Shown: in pieces, positions 17,746 through 25,450 of the stretch
How the letters are laid out: each line of letters starts with the position of its first letter
How positions within the stretch are numbered: the stretch's first letter is position 1
Origin: Streptomyces sp. T12
Lineage (GTDB): Bacteria > Actinomycetota > Actinomycetes > Streptomycetales > Streptomycetaceae
Assembly: GCF_028736035.1 (NCBI RefSeq)
Contig: NZ_CP117867.1
Span: 39,847 to 103,846 of the forward strand
Direction of reading: 5' to 3'
Length of the DNA stretch: 64,000 nucleotides
The notes under the pieces: generated by a model
What the model was told of the DNA's origin: nothing
Seen by the model: the letters and a program-made list of their open reading frames with translations, nothing else
Databases searched by the model: none
Program-made: the position numbers and the translations under genes

Positions 17746-18506
17746 AGCCCCTGTCCGGTGACCCGGACTCACCTCCACTACGCGGCAGCGAACTCCCTTC
17801 CCACGCAAGCGGGCCCGTGACCTGTCACCAGGCGGCCCTCACACGAGACGAGGCTTTGGTGTACGTAATGCGTCTGGCCACCGACGACGACCGGGCGGTG
17901 GTCCACGGACTCCTCCGAGCTCGCGATGACTGGTCGTGTCAGCGCGGCCTGTTACCCGCGGACGGCATGGCCATCCGTGTGCTCGTCGGGGATGTCGACG
18001 ACGACATGGCTCTGATGCTCCTTGCAGAGGACGACGCCGTCGTGGGCTGCATGGCCATCTACGCCACCACGCCCGAGTGGGGATGGACGCCGAGCGAGCG
18101 TACGGAGGTGTCCATGAGCGTGGCTCTGATGTACACCCACCCCGACCAGCACGGGGGTCACCTGGCGCGTCTGATGACCCTGTGGGTGCTCGACTACGCC
18201 GCCCGCCGCCCCGATCCCGAGCCGAAGTGGGTGCGCTGCACGGTCCCCAACCTCCAGCTTGCACGCTACTTCCGCGACGACCTCGGCTGGAACGAGGTCC
18301 GAGTCATCGTCGACGGTCAGAGGCCGCGCCGGGTCCAGATGCAACAGCGTCCCCGTCAGATGCCCGGACTATCCGCCCTGATCACCGGTGACGGCCCGCT
18401 CCTCAAGCCCAGCGTCCCGACGCTCACCACATTCCCCGTTGCACCCCGGCAGGCATGCCAGAACCCGGACATCGTCACCAGCGACCAGGGAGGAGGCCGC
18501 CCATGA
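17742..18506 (+). CDS. GNAT-fold N-acetyltransferase-like protein
   Basis: A 254-aa product. After a 40-residue Pro/Ser-rich start it shows the GNAT order: a VMRLATDDDRAVVHGLL helix, ALMLLAEDDAVVGCMAIY (strands 2-4), VALMYTHPDQHGGHLARLMT (motif A, acetyl-CoA loop, poor match to Q/R-x2-G-x-G/A) and NLQLARYFRDDLGW (motif B). The substrate is unknown. The C-terminal 50 residues are unstructured. Confidence 0.65.
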   Translation: MKPLSGDPDSPPLRGSELPSHASGPVTCHQAALTRDEALVYVMRLATDDDRAVVHGLLRARDDWSCQRGLLPADGMAIRVLVGDVDDDMALMLLAEDDAVVGCMAIYATTPEWGWTPSERTEVSMSVALMYTHPDQHGGHLARLMTLWVLDYAARRPDPEPKWVRCTVPNLQLARYFRDDLGWNEVRVIVDGQRPRRVQMQQRPRQMPGLSALITGDGPLLKPSVPTLTTFPVAPRQACQNPDIVTSDQGGGRP

Positions 18507-18628
18507 CCTCACGCCCGAAGCGGCCGCTGCGGACCCGGATCGCCGAGGCGGTCATCACGACCACGCTGGCCGGGCTCATCGTCCTCGCCTTCGGCGTCGC
18601 GCTGGTCCACACGCTCTGGACCCGCTGA
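18503..18628 (+). CDS. Small single-span membrane protein (41 aa)
   Basis: ATG overlaps the GNAT stop (ATGA) and has an AGGAGG site 8 nt upstream. The product begins with a basic segment RPKRPLRTRIAEA, followed by one membrane helix of about 20 residues (ITTTLAGLIVLAFGVALVHT). Context and coupling make it a real gene. Function unknown; it may tether or regulate a cluster partner. Confidence 0.6.
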   Translation: MTSRPKRPLRTRIAEAVITTTLAGLIVLAFGVALVHTLWTR

Positions 18629-18645
18629 GAGAAGGGAGGACAACG

Positions 18646-19167
18646 ATGACCGCCGGATCTGCGGCGTCCCAGCCCCCGCACCACCAGGGCGGACCGACCG
18701 CCGACGGCGTCCTGGAGAACCCGTGGAAGCGCTCGCAGTACCTGACGCTCCAGTACGCCACGACCGATCCCGACGTGGAGGACAAGGCGACAGCCAACGT
18801 CGGCCTGTTGCTCGTCGCGTGGGCCGTACCTGAATCGACCGCTGAGACGATCATCAGCTGTACCCGGGCCCTCATCGCCGACGCGGTGGAGACTCACGCC
18901 GGCGACCGGATCGCCGTCGCCACCGTACTGGCCGACGGCCAGGTGAGCGTCAACGTCGTGTCGGTCTCCTGCACCCAGCCTCATACAGACCTCATTGACC
19001 CGGACAGCGCCCGCGTGCTGCACAGCGTGGCCAACCAGTGGGGAGCCGGCGAGCCGAGCACGCGGTGCCTGTGCACCGACTTGGCATTGGTGGCGGAGGA
19101 CTGGAAGCCCGGACGCATGTTCATCGCCCGCCCCACCAACCCCCGGCCCTTCTCCCCCGGCCCCTAG
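18646..19167 (+). CDS. Hypothetical protein ending the HATPase cluster
   Basis: A 173-aa alpha/beta protein, ATG with a strong GAAGGGAGGA site. ATANVGLLLVAWAVPESTAE and RIAVATVLADGQVSVNVVSVS could belong to a degenerate HATPase-like or regulatory fold, but the N, G1 and G2 boxes are not present. The only Cys are SCTRA, VSCTQ and RCLCTD. It is followed by a strong terminator, so it closes the run that began at 14603. Confidence 0.6.
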   Translation: MTAGSAASQPPHHQGGPTADGVLENPWKRSQYLTLQYATTDPDVEDKATANVGLLLVAWAVPESTAETIISCTRALIADAVETHAGDRIAVATVLADGQVSVNVVSVSCTQPHTDLIDPDSARVLHSVANQWGAGEPSTRCLCTDLALVAEDWKPGRMFIARPTNPRPFSPGP

Positions 19168-19205
19168 ACCCGCAGGACCGTGCCCCCGTCGCGGTTCTGC
19201 TCCGA

Positions 19206-19249
19206 GGCGCCCCCGCCCGATTCCCCCGACTCGGTCGGGCGGGGGCGCC
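19206..19249 (+). terminator. Terminator of the HATPase cluster
   Basis: Perfect 15-bp GC stem (GGCGCCCCCGCCCGA / TCGGGCGGGGGCGCC) around a 14-nt loop, 38 nt after the last gene. Confidence 0.85.
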
Positions 19250-19278
19250 CTACCCCTCACCGATCACTGGAGAGCGCC

Positions 19279-19332
19279 ATGAACACCACCCTTGACGAGC
19301 CGCCGCGCCACGGCCACGGGGGTGCGCAGTGA
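19279..19332 (+). CDS. Possible 17-aa leader peptide before the methyltransferase
   Basis: ATG with an AGAG site opens MNTTLDEPPRHGHGGAQ and its stop overlaps the GTG of the methyltransferase gene (GTGA). It may serve only to couple translation. Weak evidence. Confidence 0.25.
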   Translation: MNTTLDEPPRHGHGGAQ

Positions 19333-20060
19333 TCGACGTCAGCACGCCCGCGAGTGCCCGGATGCACTGCTACCTGCTGGGCGGCACCGACCACTACACC
19401 GCCGACCGCCTTGCCGTCGGCGTGCTGCGGCAGCTCCATCCCGGCGCGGCCGTCCAGGCCCGGCAGGCCCGCGCGTACGCGCACAGCGCCCTCGACCGCC
19501 TCGCCCGCGACGGCATCGCCCAGCTGCTCGACCTGGGGTGCGGACTGCCCCACCGCCCCCACCTCCATGACACGGTCACGCGTCGGCAGCCGGGGGCCCG
19601 GACCGTCTACACCGACCGCGATCCGATCGTGCTCGCGCACGGCCGCATGATGCTGGAGGAGTCCGCCAACGTGCGGGTGATCAAGGCCGACCTGAGCAGG
19701 CCCGGCATCCTCCAGCACCCCGCCCTGCAGGAGCACCTCGACCTGACCGAGCCCGTCGCCGTCACCGCCGTCAACCTCCTGGAGCACCTCGACGACGACG
19801 CCGCCAGCCGCCTCCTGCGCGACCTGTCGGCCCTCGCCCCCGCCAGCGTCGTGGTCATCGCCACCCCCGTGTGCGCCGACCCCTCCCGCGCCGCTCTGAT
19901 CACCCTGGCGATGGACCGGGCCGCCCACGGCGCCTGGGGCAGACTCCGCACCCCGCAGGAGGCCAAGACACTGCACCCCGCGCTGAGTTCGGGTCTCATC
20001 CACGCCCCCAGCGCCCATCCCCAGCTCGCCACCGCGCTGATCGCCACCACTGAGCTGTAG
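19329..20060 (+). CDS. SAM-dependent methyltransferase, DUF574/Methyltransf_19 family
   Basis: A 243-aa product of the actinobacterial DUF574 family. It opens with STPASARMHCYLLGGTDHYT, close to the family hallmark P-[SN]-x-A-R-x-[YW]-[DN]-[YF]-L-L-G-G-x-D-[NH]-[FY]. The SAM loop is LLDLGCGLPH, the acidic residue of motif II is in VYTDRDPIVLAH, and AVTAVNLLEHL is the motif IV region. Proteins of this family are common in Streptomyces, often beside DUF397 or XRE genes; substrates are unknown. It stands alone between two terminators. Confidence 0.85.
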   Translation: MIDVSTPASARMHCYLLGGTDHYTADRLAVGVLRQLHPGAAVQARQARAYAHSALDRLARDGIAQLLDLGCGLPHRPHLHDTVTRRQPGARTVYTDRDPIVLAHGRMMLEESANVRVIKADLSRPGILQHPALQEHLDLTEPVAVTAVNLLEHLDDDAASRLLRDLSALAPASVVVIATPVCADPSRAALITLAMDRAAHGAWGRLRTPQEAKTLHPALSSGLIHAPSAHPQLATALIATTEL

Positions 20061-20066
20061 AGCCCC

Positions 20067-20105
20067 GCTGCCCGCGCCGTGCCGAGATCAAAGGGCGCGG
20101 GCAGC
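20067..20105 (+). terminator. Terminator after the methyltransferase gene
   Basis: 12-bp perfect stem (GCTGCCCGCGCC / GGCGCGGGCAGC) with a 15-nt loop, starting 7 nt after the stop. Confidence 0.8.
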
Positions 20106-20137
20106 CTACGCCGGCGGTTGCGGCCTTGCCGCCGGTA

Positions 20138-20181
20138 CCGGCCCCCTCGCGGCGCTTCCTTCGACGCCACGAGGGGGCCGG
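20138..20181. terminator. Second hairpin in the convergent region
   Basis: 12-bp perfect stem (CCGGCCCCCTCG / CGAGGGGGCCGG) with a 20-nt loop that can pair further (GGCG/CGCC). It may stop transcription from either side. The remainder of the 377-nt gap to 20437 shows no supported gene. Confidence 0.6.
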
Positions 20182-20437
20182 CCCTTTGGCGGCCGCACTC
20201 TCGGAGACGAAGGTCTCTGCCGCCGCCTACCGGTGGCCCCTGGGTGCGGTAACAATGGCCCGTGCTCTCGCTCGCCCGAATCCGGGCCGAGCAACGGCAC
20301 CACGTACACCCCTAGGCCGAATGCATGCACGATCCGGCTGCGGCAGCCACGTCGGCGGGCTCATTCCCTGGGGTCACGGGCCCGGCGTCCGGTACGACCG
20401 TTAGCTGTGGCATGGACTTGGCTACGGCATGGGCCGA

Positions 20438-21772
20438 TCAGGCCGCGAGCGCATCGCGGAGCTCGCGTACGGCGGCTTCTTGGTGATGATGGGCAGGGAT
20501 CGCGCGGTACAGGTCCAGTGCGCGGCGGCGGACGAGCCCGCTGCGGTAGGCCTCCGGGAGACTGTCCATCACGGCGATCGTCCGCCTGCACGCCTCGTCG
20601 GGGTCACCGTCGTGGTGGACGCACGTGGCAGCGTCGATCTTCAGCAGGGAACGCGTCATCGTGCTGGTCGACGCGGACAGCTCCAGCGCCCGGGCCTGGC
20701 TCTCCCGGGCCCGGGAAGTGTCCCCGAGCGCGGTGAACGCATGGGACAGGTGGACGTGGTGCTTCTGCTCGCCGTGGGTGAACCAGGTGTCGGCCCGCGC
20801 GCCGGCGTCGAGTCGCTCCATGTACGTGTCGGCGACTGCAAGCGCGGCGCGGGCCTGCTCGGCCTGGCGGGAGAGGGCGTAGGCGCGGGCGGCGACGGCG
20901 GCCGCCAGGGTCGCTGCGGCGGTCGGCCGGTCTCCGGCGGCCTGTCGTGCCCGCTCGGCGAGTTGGGCGGCGGCTTGTGGGGCGCCGTAGTTGATCGGGA
21001 CCATGGCCTCGCGTGCCCAGATCCAGGCGAGCAGCTGCTTGTCGCCGGACTCCCTGGCGGCTGTGGCGGCTGTGGCGAACCAGGCCCGGGCGTCGCGCCG
21101 GGCGCCGAGGTCGTGCAGCACGATCGCCGTCATGCCGGCCATCTGCCCGGCGGTCCGGCACACCCGAATCCGTGTGGCGACCGGCTGAGGGGTGCTCAGG
21201 AGGGGGCGGAGCTCGTCGAAGTCGGCGACGAGGTCGGCCAGGACACGGGTGGGGGCCTGACCGTGGTAGCCGTAGCCATAGGTCTCGGCGGCCGCTTCCA
21301 GGTCGGACAGGTCGGCCGGTTCGGTGTCGGCGGCGAGTGCCAGGTCCAACGACTGGCGGGTGTCGGTCAGTGTGGTGAGCGCCGTTCCGGTGAGACCGGC
21401 GGCGAGGGCGCCGCGCAGCAGCTGGCGGCGGTTCATGGGGTCGTCTCCATCGTCGGACTCCGGGTAGGGCGTCGGGTACCTGTCTTCCCAGGGTCGCGCA
21501 GCAAGTCCGAGAAGGGCACCCGGAATCCGAAGTGCGTCCGCAACTCGCTCGATGGTGTCAAGCGAGGTCACCGTCGCCTCGCCCCGAGCGATCTTGGAGA
21601 CCCGTTCGGACCTCATGCCGCACGCCTCACCGATCCGGTTGAAGCTGACCCCGGCCCCGTGCGCCATGGCGAACACGACCGAGAAGTCCCGGTCGCGGAC
21701 GGCATGGACGAACACCGGATCGCGCAGCAGACGGTACGGAACCTGAGCTGGTGAACGCGATAAGTCGTCCAC
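20438..21772 (-). CDS. XRE-type regulator with TPR-like C-terminal region
   Basis: A 444-aa regulator, divergent from the candidate RiPP operon. The N-terminal HTH contains FNRIGEACGMRSERVSKIARG and the following TSLDTIERVADALRIPG. After a linker there is a twin-arginine-like MNRRQLLRGALAAGLTG motif (internal, so probably structural) and about 300 residues of paired helices (ARDARAWFATAATAARESGD, AAQLAERARQAAGD, ALGDTSRARESQARALEL) typical of TPR-type peptide-sensing regulators. Such HTH-TPR regulators are common at Streptomyces peptide clusters. It probably binds the GC-rich dyads at 21820-21855. Confidence 0.82.
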   Translation of the reverse strand: MDDLSRSPAQVPYRLLRDPVFVHAVRDRDFSVVFAMAHGAGVSFNRIGEACGMRSERVSKIARGEATVTSLDTIERVADALRIPGALLGLAARPWEDRYPTPYPESDDGDDPMNRRQLLRGALAAGLTGTALTTLTDTRQSLDLALAADTEPADLSDLEAAAETYGYGYHGQAPTRVLADLVADFDELRPLLSTPQPVATRIRVCRTAGQMAGMTAIVLHDLGARRDARAWFATAATAARESGDKQLLAWIWAREAMVPINYGAPQAAAQLAERARQAAGDRPTAAATLAAAVAARAYALSRQAEQARAALAVADTYMERLDAGARADTWFTHGEQKHHVHLSHAFTALGDTSRARESQARALELSASTSTMTRSLLKIDAATCVHHDGDPDEACRRTIAVMDSLPEAYRSGLVRRRALDLYRAIPAHHHQEAAVRELRDALAA

Positions 21773-21819
21773 AAGTCCCCCTGTGTTCTTGCAGCGTGAC
21801 GGTGCGTCAGCACAGACGA

Positions 21820-21855
21820 TACCCCCACGGTGGGGCCCCCATGGTGGGGGTTACC
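21820..21855. promoter_or_regulatory. GC-rich dyad region upstream of the candidate precursor
   Basis: Outer inverted repeat ACCCCCAC (21821-21828) / GTGGGGGT (21844-21851), with two inner dyads, CCCCAC-G-GTGGGG and CCCCA-TGG-TGGGG. The site lies between the regulator start and the precursor. A -10-like GACGAT (21815-21820) abuts it on the plus strand, so a bound regulator would cover the transcript start. Confidence 0.5.
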
Positions 21856-21941
21856 GGCCTCGACGAGAGCGGTTTCACTGGCGGACGTCAGCTGGCGTGC
21901 CGGTCCGGCCGGCCGCTGAACTCCAGTCCCTAGGAGGGGTC

Positions 21942-22079
21942 ATGAAGTCCAAGTCCGCTGCCGCAGCCGCGGCCACCACCGCCGTCGGAACGCCGCCGGC
22001 GGAGGAGAGCCCGGTGACCACCGAGCCGGTGGTCGTCGCCGAGGACGTCGAGAACGACGACCCGTTCGTCCCCGCCTGA
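21942..22079 (+). CDS. Candidate RiPP precursor peptide (45 aa)
   Basis: ATG with an excellent TAGGAGGGG site. The 45-aa product starts with KSKSA and an Ala run, continues through a Pro/Glu/Val-rich middle and ends VAEDVENDDPFVPA. It has no Cys and only a few Ser/Thr, so azole or lanthionine formation is unlikely; backbone thioamidation by the YcaO/TfuA pair would not need them. It is called a precursor because it is the only small gene before tfuA-ycaO, is separated from them by an attenuator-type hairpin, and lies under the divergent regulator. Where leader ends and core begins cannot be told from one sequence. Confidence 0.6.
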   Translation: MKSKSAAAAAATTAVGTPPAEESPVTTEPVVVAEDVENDDPFVPA

Positions 22080-22095
22080 TCCGTAGCAGTGCCCA

Positions 22096-22139
22096 GGGTG
22101 TTCCTCCCCGTGTCCCGCAAGGGCCGGGGAGGAACACCC
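22096..22139 (+). terminator. Attenuator-type hairpin between precursor and tfuA
   Basis: Perfect 14-bp stem (GGGTGTTCCTCCCC / GGGGAGGAACACCC) with a 16-nt loop, 16 nt after the precursor stop and 26 nt before the tfuA start. In many RiPP operons such a partial terminator keeps precursor mRNA in excess over enzyme mRNA. Confidence 0.75.
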
Positions 22140-22165
22140 CTCCCGTTTGACCGTAAGGAGGAGCT

Positions 22166-23428
22166 GTGCACCACGTGTACGTCGGGCCGACGCTCGCGCG
22201 GTCGGAGCCGGTGCTCTCGGAGCCGGGGGTGCGGGTGCTGCCGCCGGTCCGGCACGGGGACCTGTTCGACGCCTCGATCTGCGACGGCGACACGGCCGTG
22301 ATCATCGACGGGGTGTACCACCAGGCCCCGGCGCTCAAGCACAAGGAGATCCTGCACGCGATGGGCCGGGGCGTGCAGGTGATCGGCGCGGCCAGCATCG
22401 GCGCCCTGCGGGCCGCCGAACTGGACGACTACGGGATGATCGGCATCGGCACCATCTACACCCACTACATCAACGGAGAGATCAGCGGCGACGACGAGGT
22501 CGCGGTCGGCCAGGCCCCGGACGGGGACCAGGAGGCGCTGACCTGGCCCCTGGTCAACGTGCGGCACGTTCTTCAACTGGCCCGGGCGGCCGGAATCATG
22601 GACGAGGCGCGGGCCGAGCAGCTGCTCGCCGCGCTGCGCGGCGTCTACTACCCGCAGCGCACCACGGCCGCCGTACGGGCCGTCTGCCAGCGACAGGGAG
22701 AGGCGGAGTTCGCCGGGTGGCTGGCCGAACAGCGCGAACGCGACCCGTACTTCGGCGACCTCAAGCGCCTCGACGCCCTCGCCGCCGTACGCACCGCCCT
22801 CCGCGGCCGGGGCCCGACCGGAGCCCCACCGGCGCCGACAACGTGGGATTCGCCGTACTTCTGGGGCTGGTCCAACCACTTCGCCCGCCACGTCGTGGAC
22901 GGGCTGGAGCTGCCCACGCAGATGCGCGTCATCTACCAGCAGGTGTTCGACGAGGACTTCCGGGAGCGCTGGGCCGACTTCCTCGACCACCGCTCCCGGC
23001 AACCAGCACGCGGGGGCGAGGGCTTGCCGCTGCCCGAGCGTCTTCAGCGGGCCACCGGCGGTGTGCTGCCCGCGCACCGGGTGTTCCACCCGAAACTCGA
23101 CCTGCGCGACGAGGCGACCCTCACCGTCCTGCTGGCGGGGGAGACCCGAGAAGACCGCGTCGCGGTCGCCCGGTACGCCGACGCACTCGCCGTGTTCCGC
23201 CGCGAGAGGCCCGGGGCCGCGTCCGTGTCCGACGACGTCGCCCGCCAGGTCCTGCTCCAGGTGTGGCACTGCCAGGCGAAGACGCTCGACGCGGAGGCGT
23301 CCGCCCGCGGCCTGATCAGCGGGGCGTACGCCGTCGAGACGGTCAAGCGGCTTGTGCCCGGCTTCCTGGCCGAGACGAGAGAAGAGACCGAGACGACGAC
23401 GAGGGAGGCGGCCTGTGATGGGCGGTAA
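22166..23428 (+). CDS. tfuA: TfuA-like protein
   Basis: A 420-aa product with the TfuA core at its N terminus: VYVGPTLARSEP, GDTAVIIDGVYHQAPALKHK, MGRGVQVIGAASIGALRAAE, then GMIGIGTIYTHYINGEISGD. TfuA proteins are partners of YcaO enzymes; with them they install peptide thioamides (McrA in methanogens, thiovarsolin and thioamitide pathways), probably by supplying sulfur or opening a thiolated carrier. The C-terminal 280 residues are helical and longer than in minimal TfuA. GTG at 22166 follows a perfect AAGGAGGAG site; its end overlaps ycaO by 11 nt. Confidence 0.88.
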   Translation: MHHVYVGPTLARSEPVLSEPGVRVLPPVRHGDLFDASICDGDTAVIIDGVYHQAPALKHKEILHAMGRGVQVIGAASIGALRAAELDDYGMIGIGTIYTHYINGEISGDDEVAVGQAPDGDQEALTWPLVNVRHVLQLARAAGIMDEARAEQLLAALRGVYYPQRTTAAVRAVCQRQGEAEFAGWLAEQRERDPYFGDLKRLDALAAVRTALRGRGPTGAPPAPTTWDSPYFWGWSNHFARHVVDGLELPTQMRVIYQQVFDEDFRERWADFLDHRSRQPARGGEGLPLPERLQRATGGVLPAHRVFHPKLDLRDEATLTVLLAGETREDRVAVARYADALAVFRRERPGAASVSDDVARQVLLQVWHCQAKTLDAEASARGLISGAYAVETVKRLVPGFLAETREETETTTREAACDGR

Positions 23429-24566
23429 CGGCCTGTTAGAGCTGCCCGGGACGGTGCGCGCCCGGGACCCGGAGCAGACCTGGGAGCTGCTGGCCGGACG
23501 GCTGACGAAGTACGGGATCACCCGGGTCGCCGACCTGACCGGCCTGGACACAATCGGGCTGCCGGTGTGGACAGCGATCCGGCCCGCCTCCCGCACCCTG
23601 AGCACGTCCCAGGGCAAGGGCGCCACCAACCTGCTGGCGAAGATCTCGGCGGTCATGGAGGCCATCGAGCTGTGGCACGTGGAACAGCCGCTGCCCGCCG
23701 CCGCACACGGCCCCGCCCAGGACATCGGCCCGCACTGCTCGCTGACCGCGCTGCCGCTGACCGTCCCGTACACCGCTGACGTGCTGGAGCGGATGGTGTG
23801 GGAGTGGACGGCGGGCAGCGGCCTGGTGAGCGGCGACAAGATGCTGATGCCCCTCGATGTGGTGCGCCGGCGGGTGCAGCGGCCGGAGTGGAGCCCGGAT
23901 CTGCTGCGGGCCACCAGCACCGGCCTGGCCTGCGGGACCACCCGCGACGAGGCCCTGCTGCACGCCCTGTGCGAAGTCGTCGAACGGGATGTCCTCTACC
24001 GCGACGGCCAGTCCGGCGGACGGCGGCGCACACTGATCGCCCCCGGCACGGTCGACGACCCCTACGCCCGGGACGTCCTCGACCGTCTGACGGCGGCGCA
24101 GATGGCTGTGGAGATCGCGCTCGTGGACGGCCCGTACGGGCTGCCGGTCGCACTGGCCTACCTGTGGTCGGAGGACCTCCCGATGGTGTTCGCCGGCGGC
24201 GGCTGCCACCCCAGCCCCGCCATCGCGCTGACCAGGGCGCTGACCGAGGCCGCACAGTCACGGCTCACCCTGATCTCCGGGACACGGGACGACCTGCCGA
24301 GCGAGCCCGCCTCCACCGACCAGGTCCCCGACTTCCGCCCCGCACAGAGCACCGGCCTCGCCGACTGGCAGCAGGCTACGGCAGGTTTCGCACCCGCCCG
24401 CAGGGGCTTCGCCGACCAGGTCGCCGAGACCGCCCGGCGTATCCAGCGCGTCACCCGCCACGAGCCCGTGGCCCTGGACCTGTCCGACCCGGCCGAGCCC
24501 ATCCACGCCGTGCAGGTCGTCGCTCCCGGCACCCGCTCCCGGATCACAAGGTCGATGCCCCGATGA
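23418..24566 (+). CDS. ycaO: YcaO-domain RiPP-modifying enzyme
   Basis: A 382-aa YcaO protein. Family features: PVWTAIRPASRTLSTSQGKG near residues 46-65, AKISAVMEAIELWH with the ATP/Mg-binding Glu residues, STGLACGTTRDEALLHALCE and VVERD (second acidic set), and the ALTRALTEAAQSRLT segment. YcaO enzymes activate a peptide backbone carbonyl with ATP to give azolines, amidines or thioamides; the directly coupled TfuA points to thioamidation. It does not end in a PxPxP tail, which fits a non-azoline YcaO. Start 23418 (ATG) or 23415 (GTG) follows AGGGAGGCGG. Confidence 0.9.
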   Translation: MGGNGLLELPGTVRARDPEQTWELLAGRLTKYGITRVADLTGLDTIGLPVWTAIRPASRTLSTSQGKGATNLLAKISAVMEAIELWHVEQPLPAAAHGPAQDIGPHCSLTALPLTVPYTADVLERMVWEWTAGSGLVSGDKMLMPLDVVRRRVQRPEWSPDLLRATSTGLACGTTRDEALLHALCEVVERDVLYRDGQSGGRRRTLIAPGTVDDPYARDVLDRLTAAQMAVEIALVDGPYGLPVALAYLWSEDLPMVFAGGGCHPSPAIALTRALTEAAQSRLTLISGTRDDLPSEPASTDQVPDFRPAQSTGLADWQQATAGFAPARRGFADQVAETARRIQRVTRHEPVALDLSDPAEPIHAVQVVAPGTRSRITRSMPR

Positions 24567-25450
24567 CACACCAACCCCTCCCCGCGGCCGCAACCGCCGC
24601 CGCAGCAGCACCAACCAACTCGCAGACGTCGGCGGCCGCGTTCGACACCTGGCACACCGTGCGGGCCGGCGCACCCCTCGTCACCCGCCTGTACGCCGAG
24701 GCGATGGGCGAGCGCTACCCGCACGAGGTCGCCGCGAACAGCTCGTGCGACGTGCCGCTGCTGGGACTGCTAGTCACCCGCCTGCACCTGACGCCCGGCC
24801 AGCTCCTGGTCGATGCGGGCTGCGGGAGCGGCGGGGTGGGCCTGTGGCTGGCCCGCGCTCTGTCCGCCCGCCTGGTAGGGGTCGACGTGTCGGCGTACGC
24901 CATCCAGCAAGCCACCGCCCGCACCCCTTCCTTCCTTCCGGTCGACCGTGTCGCCTTCCGTGTTGCCCAGCTGGAGGCCACCGGCCTGCCCGAGGGCTGG
25001 GCCCACGGCGTGGTGTGCGTGGACGCCTTCTCCTTCGCCGCCGACCGGACCGCCGCTCTGCGCGAACTCGGCCGCGTCCTGGCACCCGGCGGCCGTCTGG
25101 CCCTCACCCGGGCCGTACGACACGACGCCGACCCGGCCTTCGAGGAGCACGCCCGGGCCGCCGGGCTCGTACTGGAGCGCGTCGACGAACGCCCCGACGA
25201 GCCCGCGACGTGGGAGCGGCTGTTCCAGCTGTGGATCCGTCACGCGGACGCCCTCACGCGCGAGCTCGGCGACGCCGAGGCGCAGAACATGCTGGCCACC
25301 GCGAACCGCATGCTTCCCCGCCTGCCCGGCCGGCGGGCGGTCCTGCTGACGCTGCGCCGCCCTGCCGCAGGTCCTGCGGCCGATACGATGACCGTCCCCG
25401 GCCGGCACCCCGACGGAGGCCCGGCGCCGACCGAGAGGACCGATCCGTGA
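24563..25450 (+). CDS. Class I SAM-dependent methyltransferase in the RiPP operon
   Basis: A 295-aa product with an Ala/Thr-rich first 25 residues and a complete class I fold: LLVDAGCGSGGVGLWLA (motif I), LVGVDVSAYAIQQA (motif II), LPEGWAHGVVCVDAFSFA (motif IV) and ELGRVLAPGGRLALTRAV (post-motif). This build is found in small-molecule and peptide-product methyltransferases. Coupled to ycaO by ATGA and to the dehydrogenase by GTGA, so it is almost certainly in the same pathway, methylating the peptide or a product of the next enzyme. Confidence 0.83.
   Translation: MTHQPLPAAATAAAAAPTNSQTSAAAFDTWHTVRAGAPLVTRLYAEAMGERYPHEVAANSSCDVPLLGLLVTRLHLTPGQLLVDAGCGSGGVGLWLARALSARLVGVDVSAYAIQQATARTPSFLPVDRVAFRVAQLEATGLPEGWAHGVVCVDAFSFAADRTAALRELGRVLAPGGRLALTRAVRHDADPAFEEHARAAGLVLERVDERPDEPATWERLFQLWIRHADALTRELGDAEAQNMLATANRMLPRLPGRRAVLLTLRRPAAGPAADTMTVPGRHPDGGPAPTERTDP

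Noticed and set aside
21841..21933. 30-codon frame with one Cys just before the candidate precursor
   Set aside because: Starts inside the dyad operator, has no ribosome site and ends before the strong site of the 45-aa gene.
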